This document shows, in pieces, positions 1 to 6,123 of a stretch of 14,364 nucleotides of DNA. Origin of the DNA: DATAFF01 sp044870245 (lineage in GTDB: Bacteria > Pseudomonadota > Alphaproteobacteria > Rhizobiales > Aestuariivirgaceae); contig JBIOYR010000092.1 in NCBI GenBank assembly GCA_044870245.1, forward strand, positions 1 to 14,364, read 5' to 3'. Position 1 is the stretch's first letter; the number at the start of each line of letters is the position of its first letter. Below the pieces are notes generated by a model. That model was not told the DNA's origin. It did not search any database and saw only the letters and a program-made list of their open reading frames with translations. A program made the translations under genes and the position numbers.

Positions 1-49
1 TTGATCAGTGACAAAGTCGCGTGTTAAACGCGCCGTCGTCCTTCCCTCG

Positions 50-124
<75 letters not shown>

Positions 125-371
125 GGAGCTGTCTGTCATTGCCGCGCCATGGCGGTTCGGGTTATGTTGGAATGGGTTAAGTCTCCGAGGGGTCGGGGTC
201 CATGCTGCTTTTTGTTAGCGTGCTCAACGCCCTCTCTCTGCGCTGAGGTCCCCGGCAAGGATTTGGCGCAGCACGGTTGAGCGGTCGATCATGCGGCCGG
301 CGTGACGGCAGCCCAGGTGGTCGGGGCTTCCAGCACCTTGGTCGTTCGTGCAACCCAGGGTCCCAGACGCG

Positions 372-1340
372 ATGAAGCTCGATAGCGATAAGCGTGCGCG
401 ACTCGCCAAGCTGATCCGGCTCCTCGGCAGCGACAATGCCGGCGAAGTTGCGGCTGCGGCCCATAAATTGCAGGAGGTTCTGCGCTCGTCGGGTGCCGAT
501 CTCCACGATCTCGCGGCACTCCTCGAAGACGAGCAGATCGCCGCCATGCAAGGTCGTTCGGACCAAGCTGGATGGACGCACGACGCACCGGGACCCCAGC
601 CATCCTCGGCCTCGCCGCGGTCAAGGCGCCAGCGCCATCGGTCGTTCTCCGGAGGTGGCAAGCTCAAGATCCTATCGGTCTGCATCGTCGCGGTCGCCGT
701 GGTCGTCGGCGCGGTCTGGATGACCCGCGGCCCCGGCGATCATGAGCCGAGGACTGCCGGCACTGCCACTGCGCCAAGCCAATCGCAAGCGGCACCAAAG
801 CTTGTGGCTGCAGCGCCGCCGACGATTCAGGCCAAGCAGGGTCCGCCACCGCCACCGACAATTCAGGCGAAGCAGGGTCCGCCACCGCCGCCGACGATTC
901 AGGCGAAGCAGGCTCCGCCACCCCCGACGGTCGCGGTCATCCAGGACCTGCCGAAGTTTTCACCGACGGTGCCAAGGGCAAGGCCGGTTGTGGCCAGGCC
1001 GGAACCGACAAAGGCCGACACTTTCGAAGCGCGCAATGCAGCCCGTTCGGCGGTCGGCGAGATCATCCGACAGATCCGATTCCCGCAGCGGGTCGATCGG
1101 GCAATCACCATGGTATCGATCGGCGCCTATGGCAGCGAGATCATCGCCTCATACCGTGCGGCGGTACCGGCAAACACCATGGGCGGGGGAGCGCTCAGGC
1201 GATTGGCCGTCGAAACAGCCTGCGGCCTGCCGAACATGACGTCGGCCTTGAACCGCGGCGCCACCCACAGGGCGCGCTACACCGATCCCGACGGCGCGGT
1301 CACAGAGGTCGTCGTTGCGGCGCAAGACTGCGATTACTGA
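372..1340 (+). CDS. Unidentified single-pass membrane protein with Pro-rich 12-residue repeats
   Basis: I do not recognise this family. From the ATG at 372 the protein is 322 residues. An in-frame GTG at 348 would add eight residues but has no ribosome binding site, while AGGG at 357-360 precedes the ATG at a slightly long spacing. Order of parts: a charged helical N-terminus (about 1-55) resembling short helical domains of other rhizobial hypotheticals; a basic linker rich in Arg; one hydrophobic segment (about 98-118); a Pro-rich stretch with three near-identical TIQAKQ(G/A)PPPP units (about 151-184); and a C-terminal domain (about 218-322) with a Cys pair or trio (ACG near 284, QDCDY at the end). 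The Arg-rich linker before the segment predicts N-in, C-out topology by the positive-inside rule. The build (anchor, Pro-rich spacer, periplasmic domain) recalls TonB-like or envelope-spanning proteins. This is an architectural comparison, not a homology claim. It stands alone after the tRNA and 62 bases before sbmA. Confidence 0.65.
   Translation: MKLDSDKRARLAKLIRLLGSDNAGEVAAAAHKLQEVLRSSGADLHDLAALLEDEQIAAMQGRSDQAGWTHDAPGPQPSSASPRSRRQRHRSFSGGGKLKILSVCIVAVAVVVGAVWMTRGPGDHEPRTAGTATAPSQSQAAPKLVAAAPPTIQAKQGPPPPPTIQAKQGPPPPPTIQAKQAPPPPTVAVIQDLPKFSPTVPRARPVVARPEPTKADTFEARNAARSAVGEIIRQIRFPQRVDRAITMVSIGAYGSEIIASYRAAVPANTMGGGALRRLAVETACGLPNMTSALNRGATHRARYTDPDGAVTEVVVAAQDCDY
821..925 (+). repeat. 36-bp in-frame tandem repeat, three copies
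   Basis: Three direct copies start at 821, 857 and 893 with an exact 36-base period; the third is shortened at its end to 33 bases. Each encodes TIQAKQ followed by Gly or Ala and a run of four or five prolines. Copies differ at only a few bases, for example GGCCAAG versus GGCGAAG and ACGATT versus ACAATT. This suggests recent slippage or recombination. The multiple-of-three period keeps the reading frame, so copy number can vary among strains without breaking the gene. The likely role is a stiff proline-rich spacer across the periplasm. Confidence 0.95.
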
Positions 1341-1402
1341 TCGCGACCGGTCGTCGAACGCCAACAGGCCCTATCTCACAGGCGGAACTTGCGAGGCATG
1401 CA

Positions 1403-2635
1403 ATGTTTGTTTCCTTCTTTCCGAGGCCGGTTCCGTTTTTTGTCTCGGCAGCTCTGTGGACTGTTCTCTGCGTCATCCTGTGGTATTCGCTCGGCGCCGA
1501 TATCGGTCGCATGCTCGGCTTTGCGCTCCCGCAAGATGAGACGACGGGCGTGGTCGGCGTGCAGGTGTTCTGGTCGCCAAGTTTCCTCTGGTTCTATCTT
1601 TATTACGGCGCGGCGGTAACGATATTTGCCGGGTTCTGGTGGATCTATGCGCCGCATCCCTGGATGATGTGGTCGGTGCTCGGTACGGCGCTGATCTTGT
1701 TCGTGACCTATTTTCAGGTCGAGATCAGTGTCGCGATCAACAATTGGTACGGGCCGTTCTATGATCTGATCCAGACCGCCCTAAGCAAGTCTGCACCGGT
1801 CACCCAGGAAGCGTTCTACGGACAGCTTCTCACCTTCGCCGAAATCGCGTTTCTTGCAGTCACTGTTGGAACCCTGACGCGGTTTTTTGTCAGCCACTAC
1901 ATCTTCCGCTGGCGGACGGCGATGAACGATTATTACGTCACGCACTGGCCAGCGCTGCGCACGATCGAGGGCGCCTCGCAGCGTGTCCAGGAGGACACGA
2001 TGCGCTTTTCTTCGACGGTCGAGGATCTCGGGGTGAACTTCGTCGATTCGGTGCTGACGCTGATCGCCTTCCTGCCGGTCCTGCTGCGGTTATCCAGCTC
2101 GGTGACAGAGCTTCCGCTGGTCGGCGAGGTGCCGCATTCATTGGTCAGCGTCGCCCTTCTATGGTCGCTGTTCGGTACGGTGTTCCTGGCGGGTGTCGGC
2201 TATCAGCTCCCCGGCCTCAACTTCTTCAATCAGCGGGTGGAGGCCGCCTATCGCAAGGAGCTGGTCTATGGCGAGGATGACCCCAATCGTGCCGATCCAC
2301 CAACTCTTGGACGACTGTTCCAAGAGGTGCGGCGCAATTACTTCCGGCTCTACTTCCACTATGCTTATTTCAATTTAGCGAGGATCTTCTATCTGCAGCT
2401 CGACAACATTTTTCCCTACATCGTGCTAGGGCCGACCATCGTTGCCGGAAAAATCACGCTTGGAGTGATGAACCAGATACTGAATGCATTCTCGCAGGTG
2501 CGATCGTCGTTCCAGTATCTGGTCAATTCGTGGTCGACAATCGTCGAGCTCATGTCGGTCTACAAACGTCTGCGAGCCTTCGAGGCAGTGATTCAACCGG
2601 CTGATATGCAATTCGAAAAGCAAGTTCAAATATGA
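1403..2635 (+). CDS. sbmA: SbmA/BacA-family peptide antibiotic transporter
   Basis: This inner-membrane, proton-driven importer of peptides (microcins, proline-rich and nodule cysteine-rich type peptides in relatives) is 410 residues, close to the family norm of about 400-420. Family signs in order: hydrophobic segments near 12-32, 61-82, 90-110, 143-163, 213-230, 247-268 and 330-350; the conserved block around residues 104-122 (YFQVEISVAINNWYGPFYD); the segment IEGASQRVQEDT (188-199), typical of SbmA and the related ABC transmembrane domain; and FNQRVEAAYRKELVYGED (275-292). No nucleotide-binding domain follows, as expected for SbmA/BacA. The ATG has GCGAGG six bases upstream. In rhizobia, BacA is needed for bacteroid survival in legumes that make NCR peptides and it affects very-long-chain fatty acids of lipid A. 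Whether that applies here depends on the host. mepA starts 35 bases downstream, so the two may share a transcript. Confidence 0.94.
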   Translation: MFVSFFPRPVPFFVSAALWTVLCVILWYSLGADIGRMLGFALPQDETTGVVGVQVFWSPSFLWFYLYYGAAVTIFAGFWWIYAPHPWMMWSVLGTALILFVTYFQVEISVAINNWYGPFYDLIQTALSKSAPVTQEAFYGQLLTFAEIAFLAVTVGTLTRFFVSHYIFRWRTAMNDYYVTHWPALRTIEGASQRVQEDTMRFSSTVEDLGVNFVDSVLTLIAFLPVLLRLSSSVTELPLVGEVPHSLVSVALLWSLFGTVFLAGVGYQLPGLNFFNQRVEAAYRKELVYGEDDPNRADPPTLGRLFQEVRRNYFRLYFHYAYFNLARIFYLQLDNIFPYIVLGPTIVAGKITLGVMNQILNAFSQVRSSFQYLVNSWSTIVELMSVYKRLRAFEAVIQPADMQFEKQVQI

Positions 2636-2670
2636 TACTTTGGGGATCGGGGAGCACCTGACCGAATCAA

Positions 2671-3615
2671 GTGATGGGGAAGCGCGTGCCCAGACCTATC
2701 TTCCGCGCGGCCATGGTCCTGGCCGTTGTCTCGACGACCCCTGCCTTGGCAGGTTCCGACAACAACATCGATGGGCGAAAGGGGCTTGCCACGGCAAATG
2801 CAGTGCCGGCCAAGGAACTGTTCGGGAACGTCAAGGAACCGGCGCCGCTTTCAGCGCGGGCAATCGGGTTCTACTCGCATGGCTGCCTGGCGGGCGCGGT
2901 GGCCTTGCCGGTGGACGGCCCGGAATGGCAAGTGATGCGGCTGTCGCGGAACCGGAATTGGGCCCATCCGGCCTTGATCAAGGTGGTCGAGCGGCTGGCG
3001 AGCGACGCCAAGGAGAAGGATGGGTGGCCGGGACTGCTTGTCGGCGACATATCGCAGCCGAGGGGCGGGCCGATGCTCACCGGTCATGCCAGCCACCAGA
3101 TCGGGCTCGATGCGGATATCTGGCTCAATCCCATGCCGCCGCGAACCCTGACGCGCCAGGAGCGCGAAGAAATGGAGCCGCGGCCCGTAGTCAAGAACCG
3201 CAAGGAGATCGATCCCTCGGTGTGGACCGAGGCGCATGCCAGGCTGATCAGGCGGGCGGCCAGCTATCCGGAGGTGGTGAGAATCTTCGTGAACCCACCC
3301 ATCAAGAAGGCCCTGTGCAACTGGGGGCTGGCGCAATCCGGCTCGCATGCGTGGCTGGCCAAGGTGCGCCCCTATTACAATCACACCTATCATTTCCATA
3401 TTCGGATTCGGTGCCCCGGCGGCTCCGACGACTGCAAGAATCAACCGGAGCCGGGGCCGGCCGATGGGACGGGGTGCGGCACGGAGCTGGCCTATTGGTA
3501 TTCCGACAAACCATGGGCGCGGCTGCCCAGGCCGAGTGAGCCCAAGCCGCCGGCCCGCGAATTGAAGATGTCGGCGCTGCCGAACGAGTGCCGGGCAATC
3601 CTGTCGATCAAGTAG
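2671..3615 (+). CDS. mepA: Penicillin-insensitive murein endopeptidase MepA (peptidase M74)
   Basis: It is a periplasmic zinc endopeptidase that cuts the D-Ala-mDAP cross-links of peptidoglycan. Residues 1-28 form a Sec signal peptide (basic start, FRAAMVLAVV core, likely cleavage after PALA). The LAS-type metal site is intact: GHASHQIGLDADIW gives H142 and D149, and YHFHIRIRC gives H241/H243. Conserved surrounding blocks include SHGCLAGA near 69-76, NRNWAHP near 94-100, and FVNPPIKKALC near 206-216. The cysteines agree with the disulfide-bonded fold of MepA. Length 314 is slightly above the E. coli protein (about 274). The start is either GTG 2671 or ATG 2674, directly adjacent; no strong ribosome binding site sits close, the nearest purine run being GGGGAG at 2649-2654. 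It follows sbmA by 35 bases and precedes a small membrane gene by 52. Confidence 0.94.
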   Translation: MMGKRVPRPIFRAAMVLAVVSTTPALAGSDNNIDGRKGLATANAVPAKELFGNVKEPAPLSARAIGFYSHGCLAGAVALPVDGPEWQVMRLSRNRNWAHPALIKVVERLASDAKEKDGWPGLLVGDISQPRGGPMLTGHASHQIGLDADIWLNPMPPRTLTRQEREEMEPRPVVKNRKEIDPSVWTEAHARLIRRAASYPEVVRIFVNPPIKKALCNWGLAQSGSHAWLAKVRPYYNHTYHFHIRIRCPGGSDDCKNQPEPGPADGTGCGTELAYWYSDKPWARLPRPSEPKPPARELKMSALPNECRAILSIK

Positions 3616-3667
3616 AGAACCTGCTGGGGATTGACGGAGAGAGGTCGACTCTGATCCTGGGTGGAGC

Positions 3668-3865
3668 ATGGAACTGTCGATCACGGTTGGCGCCCTGATC
3701 GCCGGGGCGGTGCTGGTTGCCGCGATGCGGTTGCGCGAAGGCCGATCTCGGAGAAGCCTCGATGTGCCGCTGCTGCCGACCACGCCGGTGATGTTCATCG
3801 GCATCGTCATGATCATGCTCGCGACCATTCACCTGTTCGGCCTGTTCGGCTATGGCGGGCGGTGA
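3668..3865 (+). CDS. Small two-segment membrane protein, unknown function
   Basis: This is a 65-residue protein with two hydrophobic stretches (about 3-20 and 40-60) separated by a basic loop (RLREGRSRRS). I recall similar short proteins in related alphaproteobacteria but cannot name a family. ATG 3668 is the only usable start after the in-frame stop at 3632-3634. GGTGGAG lies unusually close (one base between GGAG and ATG), so translation may be weak or coupled to upstream reading. It is in the same orientation as mepA and is probably the last gene of that run. Its stop lies six bases from the stop of the opposing DUF2188 gene. The amphipathic pattern of Leu/Ile/Val-rich helices and a short basic turn supports a real membrane hairpin rather than chance. 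Confidence 0.68.
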   Translation: MELSITVGALIAGAVLVAAMRLREGRSRRSLDVPLLPTTPVMFIGIVMIMLATIHLFGLFGYGGR

Positions 3866-3871
3866 CGCGCT

Positions 3872-4111
3872 TCAACCCTTGACGTCGGTCTCGGGACGAT
3901 CATCCCCCGGCGACAGCTCGTCGTGCCATTGGCCTTCGGCATCCTCGTAGGAAATCGGCGTCGCCGTATCGGGGAGGACCTGTTCATGAGCAGCGCGCTC
4001 GGCGGCTCGTCTGGCAGCGTCATGGGTTGGAAAGGTCTCGGAATAAGCGCCATCGACCCGGTAGGCCCAACCACCATCGTGCTCGACGATCTCATAGGTC
4101 ACTTTGTTCAT
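3872..4111 (-). CDS. DUF2188-family small protein
   Basis: This is a 79-residue soluble protein. The N-terminal half has the DUF2188 pattern: a short beta strand ending in HDGGWAYRVDG (11-21), then FPTHDAARRAAERAAHEQ (27-44), a helix after a Thr-His-Asp turn, as in the family signature of GGW followed by a helix rich in Ala and Arg. The acidic tail contains SYEDAEGQWHDE. The longer reading frame extending to 4591 is not the gene: the ATG at 4111 has AAAGGA seven bases upstream and the family similarity begins exactly there. No biochemical function is established for DUF2188; the fold suggests a small regulatory or stress-related protein, which is inference. It is transcribed away from the DUF2189 gene across a shared 159-base region. 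Confidence 0.87.
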   Translation of the reverse strand: MNKVTYEIVEHDGGWAYRVDGAYSETFPTHDAARRAAERAAHEQVLPDTATPISYEDAEGQWHDELSPGDDRPETDVKG

Positions 4112-4270
4112 GCTACGGTCCTTTCCGACTTGGCAGGATAACGTAAGGTAAGTCTCTGTCATGCAGAATTTGTCAGCCTTTGAAGTGCGCATGGACTCAG
4201 AATGCAGAAGCGACAAAGTGTCACCGGCGGTGTATGATCGCGACCTCTCAACCAGCTCAGGAGTCAGGTG
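4112..4270. promoter_or_regulatory. Divergent intergenic region with a short palindrome
   Basis: This 159-base region must carry promoters for the leftward DUF2188 gene and the rightward DUF2189 gene. It holds an 11-base palindrome GACA-AAG-TGTC (4212-4222) and a TATGAT (4233-4238) that would be suitably placed as a -10 for the rightward gene. No convincing -35 is seen; the palindrome overlaps where it would be, a classic operator position. AGGAG at 4258-4262 is the ribosome binding site of the rightward gene. All of this is motif reading by eye. Confidence 0.4.
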
Positions 4271-5065
4271 ATGACGAATGAAGCGACGGTCACCTCTTTC
4301 GAGCACGGCGCGGCGCAGCCCACGATCCGCAAGATTCAGCCCTCGGACCTCATCGACGTGCTGATGAAGGGACTCGATGACTTCAATGCCAAGCCGAGCC
4401 ATATCCTGCTGCTCGTGGTGATCTACCCGCTGCTGGCGCTGATCGCGGCGAGGGTTGCGGCGGGCTATGACATGTTGCCGCTGGTGTTCCCGCTGCTCTC
4501 CGGTTTTGCGCTGATCGGCCCCGTTGCAGCGATCGGCCTTTATGAGCTGAGCCGGCGTCGCGAGCTCGGTCTCGACATTGGCTGGGAGCACGCCTTGCGG
4601 GTGGTTTACGCACCGTCATTTCGAGCGATCGTCATTCTCAGCCTGATCCTCGGGGCGATCTATTTCGCTTGGCTTTTCTCGGCTTTGGCCATTCATTGGC
4701 TGATTTTCGGCAGTCTCGTGCCGACTTCGATCGAGGATTTCATCTGGCAAATCCTCACCACCACCAAGGGCTGGACGCTGATCATCGTTGGATGCGGGGT
4801 CGGCTTCATCTTTGCCGTGGTGGTGCTCGCCATCAGTGCGGTTTCCTTCCCGATGCTGCTCGACCGGAATGTCGGGGTGATGACCGCCATCCAGACCTCG
4901 GTCAGGGTATTTACGACCAACCCGGTCACCATGCTGGTCTGGGGCGCGATCGTCGCGGGATCGCTGGTCCTCGGCTCGCTGCCATTGTTCGTTGGCCTCG
5001 CCGTCGTCATGCCGGTGCTTGGCCATGCCACCTGGCACCTCTATCGGAGGGTCGTCGCCGACTGA
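4271..5065 (+). CDS. DUF2189-family integral membrane protein
   Basis: This is a 264-residue polytopic inner-membrane protein of the DUF2189 family, recognised by its N-terminal signature (IRKIQPSDLIDVLMKGLDDF, about 20-39) followed by about six hydrophobic segments: 46-64, 68-90, 118-142, 168-193, 215-235 and 235-252 approximately. Conserved features include GPVAAIGLYELSRRRELG (about 82-99), SFPMLLDRNVG and the C-terminal GHATWHLYRR. The ATG at 4271 has AGGAG eight bases upstream; the adjacent GTG at 4268 would leave a five-base spacing. No function is established. DUF2189 proteins are sometimes labelled as cytochrome oxidase related because of where they are found. Here it lies 142 bases upstream of the subunit II gene in the same direction, which fits an accessory role in the oxidase but does not prove it. 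Confidence 0.88.
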   Translation: MTNEATVTSFEHGAAQPTIRKIQPSDLIDVLMKGLDDFNAKPSHILLLVVIYPLLALIAARVAAGYDMLPLVFPLLSGFALIGPVAAIGLYELSRRRELGLDIGWEHALRVVYAPSFRAIVILSLILGAIYFAWLFSALAIHWLIFGSLVPTSIEDFIWQILTTTKGWTLIIVGCGVGFIFAVVVLAISAVSFPMLLDRNVGVMTAIQTSVRVFTTNPVTMLVWGAIVAGSLVLGSLPLFVGLAVVMPVLGHATWHLYRRVVAD

Positions 5066-5153
5066 ACTGCCATCGCCGGGCGCCGGTCCGGCTGCCTTGT
5101 GACCAGCTCGCCCCCTGGCTGGTAAGAGCGGAACCTTTGTGCTACCAGAGTGC

Positions 5154-5170
5154 GGCTTTCTCGAAAAGCC
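5154..5170 (+). other. Short perfect hairpin in the leader of the oxidase operon
   Basis: GGCTTT (5154-5159) pairs with AAAGCC (5165-5170) around a five-base loop, 37 bases before the subunit II start. There is no T-run after it, so it is not a standard intrinsic terminator. It lies in the 142-base gap that should also hold the oxidase promoter. A separate split repeat CTGGTA (5119-5124) and TACCAG (5143-5148) lies just upstream. The function is unknown. Confidence 0.35.
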
Positions 5171-5207
5171 AAAGCGGTTCGAAGGTTATCCAGAGGGCGA
5201 GCGATCG

Positions 5208-6038
5208 ATGATCTTGGCTGTCGTGCTGCTTTTATTGACCGTCGGATCTGTCCTGTTTCACTTCATGAGTCCCTGGTGGTGGACGCCGATCGCGTCCAAC
5301 TGGGACTATATCGATCATACGATCATCATCACTTTCTGGATCACCGGCGTCGCCTTCGTCCTGCTTATCTGTTTTGTCGCCTATTGCGTGTTTCGCTTCC
5401 GGCACCGGGAAGGGCAGGAGGCGCATTATGAGCCGGAGAACAAGCGGCTCGAATGGTGGCTCACCATCGCCACATCGCTCGCGGTGGCCGGGCTGCTAGC
5501 CCCGGGGCTCGTCGTGTGGAAGGATTTCGTCACGGTGCCGGCCGGTGCCAGCGAGATCGAGGTGATGGGCCAGCAATGGCAGTGGAGCTTCCGGTTGCCG
5601 GGCAAGGACGGCGTCCTGGGCAGGTCGAGCGCCGAGGCGGTCACGGCCGAGAACCCATTCGGCCTCAACAAGGACGATCCGCAGGCGCAGGACGACGTCG
5701 TGCTCGAGGCCGCCGATCTGCATCTGCCGGCCGGCAAGCCGATCAAGGTGCTGCTGCGGTCCAAGGACGTGCTGCATAATTTCTATGTGCCCGAGTTCCG
5801 CGCCAAGATGGATCTCATTCCCGGCATGGTGACCTATTTCTGGTTCACCCCGACCCGCACTGCCAAGTTCGATATCCTCTGCTTCGAGCTGTGCGGCACC
5901 GGCCATTACACCATGCGCGGGTCGGTGGTGGTGGAGGACGACGCTGCCTATCAGACCTGGCTGTCGCAGCAGACTGCGTTCCGGGACACCCTTCAGCAAA
6001 CCAAAGTGGTGACCAAGGACGGCTCGGCAGTGCAGTGA
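5208..6038 (+). CDS. coxM: Alternative cytochrome c oxidase subunit II (CuA), CoxM type
   Basis: This is the electron-entry subunit of a heme-copper oxidase, taking electrons from cytochrome c at the periplasmic face. The ATG at 5208 follows GAGGGCGAG at a good distance; the open frame extends to 5139 but that part has no similarity. The protein is 276 residues. Two membrane helices lie at about 39-63 and 84-104, after a hydrophobic N-terminus (1-20) that may be a signal or extra helix. All six CuA ligands are present: H190, C225, E227, C229, H233 and M236 (CFELCGTGHYTM). The aromatic GQQWQWSF (121-128) is the usual electron-entry patch. A loop of about 25 residues (137-162) between strands is longer than in mitochondrial subunit II. 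There is no fused cytochrome c domain. Intact CuA means cytochrome c, not quinol, is the donor. It is the first gene of the operon; subunit I follows after 85 bases containing a hairpin. Confidence 0.97.
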   Translation: MILAVVLLLLTVGSVLFHFMSPWWWTPIASNWDYIDHTIIITFWITGVAFVLLICFVAYCVFRFRHREGQEAHYEPENKRLEWWLTIATSLAVAGLLAPGLVVWKDFVTVPAGASEIEVMGQQWQWSFRLPGKDGVLGRSSAEAVTAENPFGLNKDDPQAQDDVVLEAADLHLPAGKPIKVLLRSKDVLHNFYVPEFRAKMDLIPGMVTYFWFTPTRTAKFDILCFELCGTGHYTMRGSVVVEDDAAYQTWLSQQTAFRDTLQQTKVVTKDGSAVQ

Positions 6039-6065
6039 AAGTGACTGTGGTGAAAACAATCTTCC

Positions 6066-6088
6066 ATAAGAGCCGAATCGGCGCTTAT
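6066..6088 (+). other. Intercistronic hairpin between subunits II and I
   Basis: ATAAGAGCCG and CGGCGCTTAT pair over ten positions with one internal A-G mismatch around the three-base loop AAT. It sits 28 bases after the subunit II stop and 35 before the subunit I ATG, in the only long gap of an otherwise tightly packed operon. No T-run follows, so termination is unlikely. A role in mRNA processing or stability, giving different subunit levels, is the most natural guess. Confidence 0.6.
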
Positions 6089-6123
6089 CGAGCGCCAACA
6101 ACTGAGCGAAACGAGGGTTTCTG

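Noticed and set aside
177..685. Minus-strand frames overlapping the start of the first gene
   Set aside because: Arg/Ser/Pro-rich composition, no recognisable domain, and no ribosome binding site. They exist because of high GC.
2640..3828. Long frames of about 300 codons on both strands over mepA
   Set aside because: The mepA frame has a signal peptide and the complete M74 metal site; the others are Gly/Arg/Pro-rich shadows.
5130..5158. EcfG-type general stress promoter before the oxidase operon (GGAAC at 5130)
   Set aside because: The required CGTT is absent at 16-17 bases; only CGGCTT occurs at 18.
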